In this document: in pieces, positions 51,557-59,931 of the stretch
How the letters are laid out: each line of letters starts with the position of its first letter
How positions within the stretch are numbered: position 1 is the stretch's first letter
NCBI RefSeq assembly: GCF_000308515.1
Contig: NZ_BAFV01000040.1
Coordinates: 1-64,000, forward strand
Length of the DNA stretch: 64,000 bases
Direction of reading: 5' to 3'
DNA from: Nocardia carnea NBRC 14403
GTDB taxonomy: Bacteria > Actinomycetota > Actinomycetes > Mycobacteriales > Mycobacteriaceae
Translations under genes and position numbers: made by a program
Notes under the pieces: model-generated
What the model saw: only the letters and a program-made list of their open reading frames with translations
What the model was told of the DNA's origin: nothing
The model's database searches: none

Positions 51557-52765
51557 CTACTGCACGATTCCGGCCGAACGCAGTTCCGCGATACCTTCGG
51601 CGTCCAAGCCGATTTCGGCGAGCACCGCATCGGTCTGCTCCCCCAGCGCAGGCACCGCACCCATCCGCAGCTCGATATCGCGGAAGGTCATGGGCGGCAA
51701 CACAGCACGGATCGGTCCGGCCTCGGTCTGCACCTCGCGCCACCGATCCCGGGCCGACAGCTGGGGGTGGGCGATCAAATCCTTCATATCGCCCAGCTGC
51801 GCGGCCGGGATACCCGCTTTCGCGAGGCGGTCGTCGAGATCGGCGGTATCGAACCCCCCGGTGAGTTCACCGACCTCGGCGTCGACCTCGGCCCGGTGCC
51901 GCACCCGTTCGATATTGGTCGCGAACCGCGGGTCATCGGCGAGATCCGGGCGCTCGAACACATCGGTGACCAGGGTGCGCCAGCCCCGGTCGTTCTGTAC
52001 GCCGATCAGGATCTGCCCGTCCCGGGTCGGGTAGGCGTCATAGGGCGCAATGGAGGCGTGCGACAGTCCCATCCGTTTGATCTGGACGTCCTGGTACATC
52101 TGCATGTACATGGAATGACCGAGCCATTCGACGGTCGCGTCGAACATCGCGATATCGATGATCGCGCCCGTTCCGGTCCGTTCCCGGCGCAGCAGTGCCG
52201 CCTGGATCGCCGACAGGGCATACATCCCGGCCGCGATATCGGAGGTCGGAATACCTGTCTTGGTAGCCGTTTCAGGGGTCCCGGTGATCGATACGAGCCC
52301 GGTTTCGGCCTGGACGAGCATATCGTAGGCCTTGCGGTCCACGAACGGGCCCGAGGTTCCGTACCCGGACATATTGACCGCGATCAGTTCGGGATGATCG
52401 GCGCTCAGCTCCTCCGCGCCCAGCCCCAGCCGCTCTGCCGCGCCGGGCGCGGAATTCTGCACGAAGACGTCCGCCCCGGCGATCAGCGCGCGGACCGCGG
52501 CGATTCCCGCGTCGGCCTTGAGGTCGACGCACAGCGATTCCTTACCGCGGTTCAACCACACGAAATGCGAGGCGAGCCCGTGCACCGCGGCATCGTAGTT
52601 ACGGGCGAAATCGCCCTCACCGATCCGCTCGATCTTGATCACCCGGGCGCCGAGATCGGCGAGGTGCCGGGTCGCGATAGGAGCCGCGACGGCCTGTTCG
52701 AGGCTGACGACGGTGAACCCGGCGAGCGGTAGTCCGGTATCGCCGGTTACTGCGTGGGACTGCAT
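51557..52765 (-). CDS. CaiB/BaiF CoA-transferase (itaconate/mesaconate-transferase-like)
   Basis: A 402-residue class III CoA-transferase with the catalytic Asp209 (IAMFDATVEW) intact. The N-terminal pattern (TVVSLEQAVAAPIATRHLADLGARVIK; GDFARNYD; LASHFVWLNRGKES) is that of the group including mesaconate and itaconate CoA-transferases (recalled family pattern). GGAGGG precedes ATG 52765. It is one base from the ACAD gene stop and in an operon with ACAD and SDR. Confidence 0.88.
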   Translation of the reverse strand: MQSHAVTGDTGLPLAGFTVVSLEQAVAAPIATRHLADLGARVIKIERIGEGDFARNYDAAVHGLASHFVWLNRGKESLCVDLKADAGIAAVRALIAGADVFVQNSAPGAAERLGLGAEELSADHPELIAVNMSGYGTSGPFVDRKAYDMLVQAETGLVSITGTPETATKTGIPTSDIAAGMYALSAIQAALLRRERTGTGAIIDIAMFDATVEWLGHSMYMQMYQDVQIKRMGLSHASIAPYDAYPTRDGQILIGVQNDRGWRTLVTDVFERPDLADDPRFATNIERVRHRAEVDAEVGELTGGFDTADLDDRLAKAGIPAAQLGDMKDLIAHPQLSARDRWREVQTEAGPIRAVLPPMTFRDIELRMGAVPALGEQTDAVLAEIGLDAEGIAELRSAGIVQ

Positions 52766-52766
52766 A

Positions 52767-53954
52767 TCAGCGCCCTCCAGCCGTGGCCGATTTCTTGGCG
52801 GCGTTCACCAGACCGCCACCGATGATGAGGCGCTGGATCTCGCTCGTACCCTCGTACAGCCGCAGCAACCGCACATCGCGGTAGATCCGTTCGACGGCGA
52901 CCTCCCGCAGATAACCGGAACCGCCGTGGATCTGCACCGCGAGATCGGCTGCTTTGCCGACCATTTCGGTGCAGAAGAGTTTTGCGGCCGACGGGCCGGT
53001 CCGCCGGTCCGCGCCGGAGACATACCGGGCGGCGACCTCCCGCACCATCGCGCGACCCGCCAGGACACCGGTGGCGATATCGGCAATCATCGCCTGTACC
53101 AGCTGGAAATCCCCGATCGGTGTTCCGCCCTGGGTGGCGGTCGCGGCATAGGCGACGGATTCGTCGAGCGCACGCTGGGCCGCGCCGACGGCCAGGGCGG
53201 CAATATGCACGCGACCCCGCGCCAGCGAGGTCATCGCGGCCCGGTACCCGACATCCTCGCTACCGCCGACGAGTGCCGCCTCCGGCACCCGGACATCGGC
53301 GAAATGGACATCGGCTGTCCAGGCGCCCTCCTGCCCCATTTTGCGGTCCTTCGGCGCGACCTCGACACCCGGTGTCGCCGCAGGGACCAGGAACACCGCG
53401 ATCCCGGTGCCGTTCTCGTCGGCGGGCCGGGTGCGCGCGAAGACGACGAACAGATCGGCCAGCGGGGCGTTCGTGATGAACCGCTTCTCGCCGGTGATCA
53501 CCCAGTCGTCGCCGTCCCGGACCGCTTTGGTGCGCAATCCTGCGGGGTTCGATCCCGCGCCGGGTTCGGTGAGGGCGAAGGAGGCGACGACCTCTCCGGA
53601 TGCGATACCGGCGAGCCAGCGTGATTTCTGTTCCTCGGTACCGAAGCCCACCAGCACCTGGCCCGCGATACCGTTGTTCGTGCCGAACATCGACCGCAGC
53701 GACAGCGATGTGTAGCCGAATTCCATTGCCAGTTCGACGTCTTGGGTCAGGTCCAGCCCCAGACCGCCCCACTCCTGGGGGATCGCGTAGCCGAACAGGC
53801 CCATCGCCGCGGCGTTCTTGCGGATATCGTCGGGAATGCTGTCGGTATCCGCGATCTCCTGCTCACGCGGCAGCACTTCCTTGCGGATGAACGCACGGGT
53901 CTGCGCCAGGATGTCAGCGAAATCTTCCGGACCGACTGCCGAAATGGTGGCCAT
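52767..53954 (-). CDS. Acyl-CoA dehydrogenase
   Basis: A 395-residue ACAD with LTEPGAGSNPAG, RFITNAPLAD and an intact RLYEGTSEIQRL catalytic motif. ATG 53954 has no Shine-Dalgarno but sits six bases after a good -10, so it is probably leaderless. It leads the ACAD-CaiB-SDR operon, divergent from the Mct-like gene. Given its neighbours, a branched dicarboxyl-CoA (such as methylsuccinyl-CoA) is a possible substrate. Confidence 0.92.
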   Translation of the reverse strand: MATISAVGPEDFADILAQTRAFIRKEVLPREQEIADTDSIPDDIRKNAAAMGLFGYAIPQEWGGLGLDLTQDVELAMEFGYTSLSLRSMFGTNNGIAGQVLVGFGTEEQKSRWLAGIASGEVVASFALTEPGAGSNPAGLRTKAVRDGDDWVITGEKRFITNAPLADLFVVFARTRPADENGTGIAVFLVPAATPGVEVAPKDRKMGQEGAWTADVHFADVRVPEAALVGGSEDVGYRAAMTSLARGRVHIAALAVGAAQRALDESVAYAATATQGGTPIGDFQLVQAMIADIATGVLAGRAMVREVAARYVSGADRRTGPSAAKLFCTEMVGKAADLAVQIHGGSGYLREVAVERIYRDVRLLRLYEGTSEIQRLIIGGGLVNAAKKSATAGGR

Positions 53955-53960
53955 GCAGGC

Positions 53961-53990
53961 AGTATTGCTGCCGATAAAGATGCATGTCAA
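53961..53990 (-). promoter_or_regulatory. Leaderless promoter of the ACAD operon
   Basis: Minus strand: TTGACA (53985-53990), 18-base spacer, AATACT (53961-53966), then six bases to ATG 53954. Transcript start would coincide with the ATG. Confidence 0.6.
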
Positions 53991-54065
53991 TACTATGGTG
54001 TGATTTATTATCATTAATTACGATTCGCCCAGCTCAGCCGCCGTACGACAGAAGGACAGACCGGT

Positions 54066-55301
54066 ATGACCGCACCCGAACACACTCCCGACCGCCCCCT
54101 CACCGGACTCCGCATCGTCGAGATCTCGAGTTTCGTCGCCTCTCCCCTGTGCGGGCTCACGCTGTGCCAGCTCGGCGCCGAGGTCATCCGGATCGACCCG
54201 CTCGGCGGTGCCGCCGACACCGGCCGCTGGCCACTGACAGACACCGGGGAATCGATCTACTGGACCGGCCTCAACCGCGGCAAACGCTCGCTCGCCCTCG
54301 ATCTGCGCAGCGATGCCGGACAGGACATCGTCCAGCGTCTGGTGACCGCACCGGGCCCGGGTGGCGGCATCCTGGTGACCAATACAGGCGGCCGGTCGTG
54401 GATGAGCCACGACGCGCTGTCCGGTTTGCGCCCGGATGTCATCACCCTGGAACTGCTGGGCCGCCGCGACGGACGGCCGGCCGTGGACTACACCGTCAAC
54501 GCCGCCCTCGGCTTCCCGCAGATCACCGGGCCGGACGACCACGACGGCGTGGTGAACCATGTACTGCCCGCCTGGGATATCGCCGCCGGATTGCATGCCG
54601 CCCTCGCGATCACCGCGGCGGTCCACCGCCGGTCCACCACCGGGGCGGGGTCGCGGATCGTCCTTCCCCTCGAAGATGTCGCGCTCGCGACCGCCGGCAC
54701 CCTCGGATATCTCACGGAGGTACAGGTCAACGGGAGCGCCCGGCCGGCCACCGGTAACGATGTCTACGGCACCTACGGCACCGATTTCGTCACCGCCGAC
54801 GGCGCGCGGTTCATGGTGGTCGCACTGACACCGCGCCATTTCCGCGACCTCACCGCCCTCACCGGTACCCGGGAAACCGTCGCCGCGCTGGCAACCGCCC
54901 TCGGCGCCGATTTCGAACGGGAAAGCGACCGTTTCGAACACCGGGATCTGCTCACCGCCCTGTTCGCGCGCTGGTTCCGTACCCACAATGCCGACGAGGT
55001 CGGTCGCGCGCTCGCCGCTGGCTCGGTGCTGCACGAGCGGTACCGCACCTTCGAGCAGGTCGTCCGGTCCGGCGACCTGGAGAGCAATCCGCTGTTCGCC
55101 GCGCTGTCCCAGCCGCGGATCGGCGAGTACCTCGCCGCCGCCCTGCCCGCGTCGTTCGACGGTGCCCATCTGCGGACCGGACCGGCCGCCGATCTGGGTT
55201 CCGACGGCCGCTCGGTCCTGCGGGATGTACTCGCGCTGAACGACGACGAGATCACCGCACTCACCGATGCCGGAGTCCTCGCCGAACATCCCCGCTCGTA
55301 A
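54066..55301 (+). CDS. mct: 2-Methylfumaryl-CoA isomerase-like CaiB protein
   Basis: A 411-residue CaiB/BaiF protein with Asp204 (LPLEDVAL). The segments VEISSFVASPLCGLTLCQLG, IDPLGG..RWP, LNRGKRSLALD, LLGRRDG..VDYTVN and VVNHVLPAWDI closely resemble the mesaconyl-CoA C1-C4 CoA-transferase of the 3-hydroxypropionate bicycle, which shifts CoA within mesaconate. This is a recalled pattern, so confirm by alignment. AAGGA precedes ATG 54066. It is divergent from the ACAD operon and followed by a terminator. Confidence 0.82.
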   Translation: MTAPEHTPDRPLTGLRIVEISSFVASPLCGLTLCQLGAEVIRIDPLGGAADTGRWPLTDTGESIYWTGLNRGKRSLALDLRSDAGQDIVQRLVTAPGPGGGILVTNTGGRSWMSHDALSGLRPDVITLELLGRRDGRPAVDYTVNAALGFPQITGPDDHDGVVNHVLPAWDIAAGLHAALAITAAVHRRSTTGAGSRIVLPLEDVALATAGTLGYLTEVQVNGSARPATGNDVYGTYGTDFVTADGARFMVVALTPRHFRDLTALTGTRETVAALATALGADFERESDRFEHRDLLTALFARWFRTHNADEVGRALAAGSVLHERYRTFEQVVRSGDLESNPLFAALSQPRIGEYLAAALPASFDGAHLRTGPAADLGSDGRSVLRDVLALNDDEITALTDAGVLAEHPRS

Positions 55302-55305
55302 CAGC

Positions 55306-55339
55306 AGTTCGGCCGGAGCGAATCCGCTCCGGCCGAACT
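55306..55339. terminator. Strong bidirectional terminator
   Basis: Perfect 15-bp stem (55306-55320 with 55325-55339, AGTTCGGCCGGAGCG) and loop AATC, between the convergent Mct-like and dctM genes, five bases after the first stop. Confidence 0.9.
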
Positions 55340-55366
55340 ACCTGATATTTCCCGGGAATACCGGTA

Positions 55367-56878
55367 TCAGCCCGCGCTCGAACTGTCCGGCAGGAATGTC
55401 GAGATCTCCGGGAAGAAGATCAGGAGCAACACCACCGCGATAGCCATGGGCAGGAACCACAGTGCGGCGACGAAAACATCCTTCAACGGGATGTTGCGGC
55501 CGAGATTCACCTCCGGATCCTTGGCGATCGAGTGAATGACCATCGCCAGCACACCGACCGGCGGCGAAAGAATCGCCAGTTCGCCCATGAACACCGTGAA
55601 CGCCCCGAACCACAGTAGCGAGATATCCAGGCTCTCCAGTGTCGGAATCAGGATCGGAACGGTCAACACCATCATCGGCAGGGGGTCCATGAACGCCCCG
55701 AGCACCAGGTAGACCACGACCATCAGCAGCAGGAACTCGATGCGGCCGAGTTCCCATCCCGCGATCAGGTCCGCGAAACCGTTGCTGATACCGCTCAGGG
55801 TCATCATTCGCGACAGTGCCTCGACGCCCAGCAGAAGCAGGAATACCGCGCCCACAGTGGACACTGTGCCGACGGCACCGTCGGCGAGCGCCCGCAGCGC
55901 ACCGCCGGTCTTGCGCTTCCACAGCAGCAGCACGCCCACCGAGCACAGTGCCGCCGCCGCACCTGCCTCCGTCGCGGTGAAGACGCCCGAGAGCATGCCC
56001 CCCACGATCACGAGAATCAGCACGGGAATGGGCCACACCTGACCGAGGCCGGTGATCTTCTCCTTCCAGGACACGCTTACGGTACTGCGGCCTCGGTTCG
56101 GTCCGGCCAGATCCTTGCCGAAGACCGAATAGAGAACGATCGCGATGGTGAACAGGATCGCGACGAGGATGCCCGGGCCGATCCCCGCGAGCAGCTGCTT
56201 ACCGACCGGGACTTCCGCGATTCCCGCATACAGGACGAGCAGGATGCTCGGCGGGATCAGCTGGCCGGGCAGGCCCGCGACCATCACCGCGCCGAGCGCG
56301 AGACGGCGGTCGTAACCGGCCTTGAGCATTTCCGGGATACCGATCCGGCCGAGCGCATACGCCGTCCCGGTGGTCGAACCGCTGACGGTCGCCAGGCCCG
56401 CACCGGCCACATTGGTGCCCACCGCCAAACCGCCGGGCAGCCACCCGAGCCAATGCCGCGCGACCGCGTAGAGGTTGGCGGTCAGGCCGGACCGCCACAT
56501 CAGCAGGCCCATCAGGACGAACATCGGCACCACGCTGAGAGTCCAGCTGGCGACCTGGTGGTACGGCAGTGACGACAGCGCACTGGCCACGGTTTTCTCA
56601 CCACGAAGCGCATAGAGCCCCGCGAACGACGGAATGATCATCGTCAGGGCGACCGGTAGCCGCAGGAGCAGCAGCGTCAGCATCATTACCAGGGCCGCGC
56701 ACCCGATCGCCTGCGGCTTCAGCGGCATGAACATCGCCGCAACGGTGGCCAGGAGCACCGCGACGAGGACACCGAAAACGGACCACGAGCGGAGCAGGTG
56801 TTTACGGCTCGGCCCGACCGGCGGTGGGGTGAGGGGGCGAGTGCCCGCGTTCTCCGCGGGCGCAGCGGCGGTGGTCAT
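55367..56878 (-). CDS. dctM: TRAP transporter large permease (DctM)
   Basis: A 503-residue membrane protein with about 12 to 13 helices, LMGLLMWRSGL, GSTTGTAYALG, PGQLIPPSILLVLYAG and ILSPPVGVLAM, all typical DctM features. It overlaps dctQ by four bases (ATGA); a 240-residue extension in the same frame lies in dctQ and is rejected. It completes the TRAP system with dctP at 41285. Confidence 0.93.
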   Translation of the reverse strand: MTTAAAPAENAGTRPLTPPPVGPSRKHLLRSWSVFGVLVAVLLATVAAMFMPLKPQAIGCAALVMMLTLLLLRLPVALTMIIPSFAGLYALRGEKTVASALSSLPYHQVASWTLSVVPMFVLMGLLMWRSGLTANLYAVARHWLGWLPGGLAVGTNVAGAGLATVSGSTTGTAYALGRIGIPEMLKAGYDRRLALGAVMVAGLPGQLIPPSILLVLYAGIAEVPVGKQLLAGIGPGILVAILFTIAIVLYSVFGKDLAGPNRGRSTVSVSWKEKITGLGQVWPIPVLILVIVGGMLSGVFTATEAGAAAALCSVGVLLLWKRKTGGALRALADGAVGTVSTVGAVFLLLLGVEALSRMMTLSGISNGFADLIAGWELGRIEFLLLMVVVYLVLGAFMDPLPMMVLTVPILIPTLESLDISLLWFGAFTVFMGELAILSPPVGVLAMVIHSIAKDPEVNLGRNIPLKDVFVAALWFLPMAIAVVLLLIFFPEISTFLPDSSSAG

Positions 56879-57483
56879 TTCTTCTCCGAATCCGATGTCG
56901 TGCCGGTCGGGACCGTACTGCTGTGCCCGGCCTGGATCTCGCCGTCGATATCGCCGGCCACGGTGGCGTCCCCGTCCCCGTCCTCGTCTTCGGCGCCGCG
57001 CAACGCCCGTACGGCGGCGATGCCGAACTGAACGGTGAGTACGGCGAAGACGACCGGCACGAGGAACAGCACCGGCCACGACACCACCGTCGAAACGCCC
57101 GCGGTCTGACCGATCTCCCGGGCGTGCAGGGCTTCTTCCAGCCCGAACCAGGCGAAACCGGCGGACACGATCAGGGCCACGGTGTATCCGGCGAACAGGA
57201 CTCCCCGGCGGACCGGGCGCGGGAAGTAGTGCGTGACCAGGTCCGCGACGATGTGCTCGCCACGTTGCTGGGCCGCAATGAACCCGAGCAGCGCGATGAT
57301 CGGCAGATAGATGTACTGCGTGATCTCGAGGGTGTTCTGGATAGGGCTCGAGGCGAACGCCCGGAGCAGGGCGTTGGCGGTCACATGGATCATCATGACG
57401 AAGAGCACGATGACTGCCGGGACCTCGATCAGGAGCCGCAGCCGGTTGGGCCGCGCGCCCGAAGCGCGCGCTGATGCGCTCAT
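56875..57483 (-). CDS. dctQ: TRAP transporter small permease (DctQ)
   Basis: A 202-residue four-helix membrane protein with the DctQ signature ITQYIYLPIIALLGFIAAQQRGEHI. A hydrophilic acidic tail of about 45 residues follows the last helix, longer than usual. ATG 57483 has GGAG about five bases upstream. Co-transcribed with dctM. Confidence 0.92.
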   Translation of the reverse strand: MSASARASGARPNRLRLLIEVPAVIVLFVMMIHVTANALLRAFASSPIQNTLEITQYIYLPIIALLGFIAAQQRGEHIVADLVTHYFPRPVRRGVLFAGYTVALIVSAGFAWFGLEEALHAREIGQTAGVSTVVSWPVLFLVPVVFAVLTVQFGIAAVRALRGAEDEDGDGDATVAGDIDGEIQAGHSSTVPTGTTSDSEKK

Positions 57484-57590
57484 GTGAACTCCGCAGGATT
57501 TGAGGGATGGAACGCGGTGGCGGGTGGGAGTGACCACACGGCGCGACCGCAGGTACTTCGGTCGTGATCCACGTCACCGAAGCTGTGCAT

Positions 57591-57619
57591 ATCATTCGCC
57601 TGAATTAGCGTTAAGTCAA
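57591..57619 (-). promoter_or_regulatory. dctQM promoter
   Basis: Minus strand: TTGACT (57614-57619), 17-base spacer, AATGAT (57591-57596). The stretch 57591-57606 matches the dctP promoter in 14 of 16 bases, and 57611-57627 matches the mini-protein promoter in 15 of 17. Confidence 0.65.
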
Positions 57620-57783
57620 GATTTCATGCGAATCATTTGCCTTGACTACCTCGAGGTAGCTTCCGGCACACGCACCGATAGCGGGCCGAGTACCCGCCAC
57701 CGATACGCTCCGCGGCAGCACCCTGATGCTGCCGACGACCGTGGCGGTCGCGCTGGTTCCCGGCCACCGGCCGGGGCACTCGG

Positions 57784-57799
57784 CCCGCTGACAAGCGGG
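57784..57799 (-). terminator. Short hairpin after the ACAD gene
   Basis: CCCGCT (57784-57789), loop GACA, AGCGGG (57794-57799) lies five bases beyond the ACAD stop. A second stem (CGGCAGCA, six-base loop, TGCTGCCG; 57713-57734) lies further on. Either may end the minus-strand operon. Confidence 0.45.
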
Positions 57800-57803
57800 T
57801 GTC

Positions 57804-59096
57804 CTAATCCGCGAGGGCGCTCAGTTCGGCCGCGAACTTCTCCCGGGCCTCGTCCTGAAGCGCCGGCAGGTGGTAGCTGGGGAACAGTCCGTCATGCGGT
57901 GTGGCGTCGCGCAGCAGCTGGCGGGCCAAACCGATCTTGTGGATTTCGGTGGCACCGTCCGCGAGACCCATGTGATACGCCTCGAAAAGCCATTTACCCA
58001 GCGGAAGTTCCTTGGATACGCCCAGCGAACCGTGCAGCTGTACGGCCCGCGAGGTCACGTCCAGCAACACCTTGGGCATCGCGGCCTTGACCGCCGCGAT
58101 GTCCTTGATGACCTTCCGGTAGTCGTTCTCCTTGTCGATCCGCCACGCGGTACGCAACACCAGCAGCCGGAACTGTTCGAGCTGCAACCACGAATCGGCG
58201 ATCATCTCCTGGACCAGCTGTTTATCGCCGAGCCGGCTGCCGCGCGTGGTCCGCGAGACGGCTCGTTCCAGCATCATGTCCAGCGAACGCCGCACCAGGC
58301 CGACCGTGCGCATGGCGTGATGGATACGACCACCACCCAGCCGGGTTTGCGCCACCTCGAACCCCTGCCCCACTCCGCCGAGGATGTGGTCCTTGGGGAT
58401 CCGCACATCGGTCCAGCGGGTGTAGGCGTGGGTGCCGACTTCGTAATCGTGACCCCAGACGCCGGTATTGCGCACGATCTCCAGCCCCGGCGTCTCGGCC
58501 GGAACGATGAACTGCGACAGCCGCCGGTGCGGTTCGGCCTCGGGATCGGTCACGGCCATGACGATGAAGAAGGAGGCGAACCGCGCGTTCGAACCGAACC
58601 ATTTCTCGCCGTTGATCACCCATTCGTCACCGTCGAGGACGGCGGTGGTCTCGAATTCGACGGGATTGGAACCGCCCTGCGGTTCGGTCATGGCATAACA
58701 CGAAACGATTGTGTTCTCGATGAGCGGCGCGAGATACCGCTCCTTGAGTTCGGGCGTGCCGTAGTGCGCGAGGATCTCGGTATTGCCGGAATCGGGAGCC
58801 TGGCAGCCGAACACGATCGGCCCCGAGTGGGTGCGTCCGACGATCTCGTTGAGCAGAGCCAGTCTCAGTTGACCGTATCCCTGTCCGCCCAGTTCGGGCC
58901 CGAGATGTGTCGCCCACAGCCCTTTTTCACGAACCTTGTCCTGTAACGGCGGGATCAATTTCCGGCGCAACGGATCCTGCAGATCCCATGCATGGGTGAT
59001 GACCTGGTCGATCGGCTCGACCTCCCGGGTGACGAATTCGTCGGCCCAGTCGAGCACCTGCTGGTACTCGGGGTCGGTCTCGAATCCCCAGCTCAT
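57804..59096 (-). CDS. Acyl-CoA dehydrogenase, ACAD10/11-like
   Basis: A 430-residue ACAD with an FAD-domain MTEPQGGSN motif and a C-terminal LADGATEIHK motif. This matches the ADGPDEVH of ACAD10/11 and bacterial LvaC-like proteins rather than the YEGTSEIQ of ordinary ACADs. That group acts on phosphorylated 4-hydroxyacyl-CoA. An APH-type kinase gene lies at 63657, which fits that chemistry. AAAGGA precedes ATG 59096. Confidence 0.88.
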   Translation of the reverse strand: MSWGFETDPEYQQVLDWADEFVTREVEPIDQVITHAWDLQDPLRRKLIPPLQDKVREKGLWATHLGPELGGQGYGQLRLALLNEIVGRTHSGPIVFGCQAPDSGNTEILAHYGTPELKERYLAPLIENTIVSCYAMTEPQGGSNPVEFETTAVLDGDEWVINGEKWFGSNARFASFFIVMAVTDPEAEPHRRLSQFIVPAETPGLEIVRNTGVWGHDYEVGTHAYTRWTDVRIPKDHILGGVGQGFEVAQTRLGGGRIHHAMRTVGLVRRSLDMMLERAVSRTTRGSRLGDKQLVQEMIADSWLQLEQFRLLVLRTAWRIDKENDYRKVIKDIAAVKAAMPKVLLDVTSRAVQLHGSLGVSKELPLGKWLFEAYHMGLADGATEIHKIGLARQLLRDATPHDGLFPSYHLPALQDEAREKFAAELSALAD

Positions 59097-59132
59097 ATCC
59101 TGGTTCCTTTCTGAAAAGAGTTCTGCGCGCGG

Positions 59133-59897
59133 TCAGCGCATCGCGGTGCGGCCGCCGTCGACCGGGATGATCGCGCCGGAGGTGTAGGTGGAGCCCGGCC
59201 CCGCGAGGTAGAGCGCGGCGCCGACGATCTCGCCGGGATCACCCGCGCGGCCCAGCGGTAGCGCCTTCAGTTTCTCGGCGACCGCGTCCATATCCCAGGC
59301 CTTGCTGATATCGGTCAGGAACGGCCCGGCCATGATCGCGTTGACCCGCACCGCCGGCCCGTAGGCCTGCGCGAAACCCTTGGTCAGGATGTTCAGGCCG
59401 GCTTTGGCGGCCGCATACGGCAGGTCGTCGGGAGTGGGACGCTCCGAGGCGATCGAACTGATATTGATGATCGAACCGCCACCGGCGGCGGCCATCCGCG
59501 GCGCGATCAGGGTCGTCAGGCGGAACGCGCCTTTGAGGTTGACGTCGAAGACCTTGTCGAACAGCGCCTCCGAGATCTCCTCGAGGCTCGAGTACAGCGG
59601 CGACATCCCGGCGTTGTTGACCAGGACATCGACCGTGCCGAACTCCTCGTAGACGCGGGTGACCAGCTGGTCCTGCGCATCCCAGTCGCCGACGTGGCAG
59701 GCGACGGGCAGGGCCCGGCGGCCGGTGGCCGCCGTGACCTCTGCGGCCAATTTCTCGCAGCTGTCCAGTTTGCGGCTGACGATGACCGTATCGGCGCCGG
59801 CCCGCGCGAACGCGAGCACCATTTCGCGGCCGAGTCCGCGACTGCCGCCGGTGACCAGCGCGACCTTACCTTCCAGCGGAAGTTCCGGAGCCGTCAT
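59133..59897 (-). CDS. SDR-family oxidoreductase
   Basis: A 254-residue classical SDR (TGGSRGLG, NNAG, catalytic YAAAKAG). AAGGAGG precedes ATG 59897. It is co-directional with ACAD, a second SDR, thiolase and ligase genes, so it likely handles a hydroxyacyl or oxoacyl-CoA in the same route. Confidence 0.92.
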   Translation of the reverse strand: MTAPELPLEGKVALVTGGSRGLGREMVLAFARAGADTVIVSRKLDSCEKLAAEVTAATGRRALPVACHVGDWDAQDQLVTRVYEEFGTVDVLVNNAGMSPLYSSLEEISEALFDKVFDVNLKGAFRLTTLIAPRMAAAGGGSIINISSIASERPTPDDLPYAAAKAGLNILTKGFAQAYGPAVRVNAIMAGPFLTDISKAWDMDAVAEKLKALPLGRAGDPGEIVGAALYLAGPGSTYTSGAIIPVDGGRTAMR

Positions 59898-59931
59898 GGT
59901 TGTTCCTCCTTGTGGGGCGCGGGCGTCGCCA

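Larger units (their letters stand above)
57484..57803. other. Intergenic region with dctQM promoter and hairpins
   Basis: About 320 bases without a supported gene. It holds the dctQM promoter (57591-57619) and two hairpins (57713-57734, 57784-57799) downstream of the next operon's last gene. It also has an AT-rich island unlike its surroundings. Confidence 0.6.
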
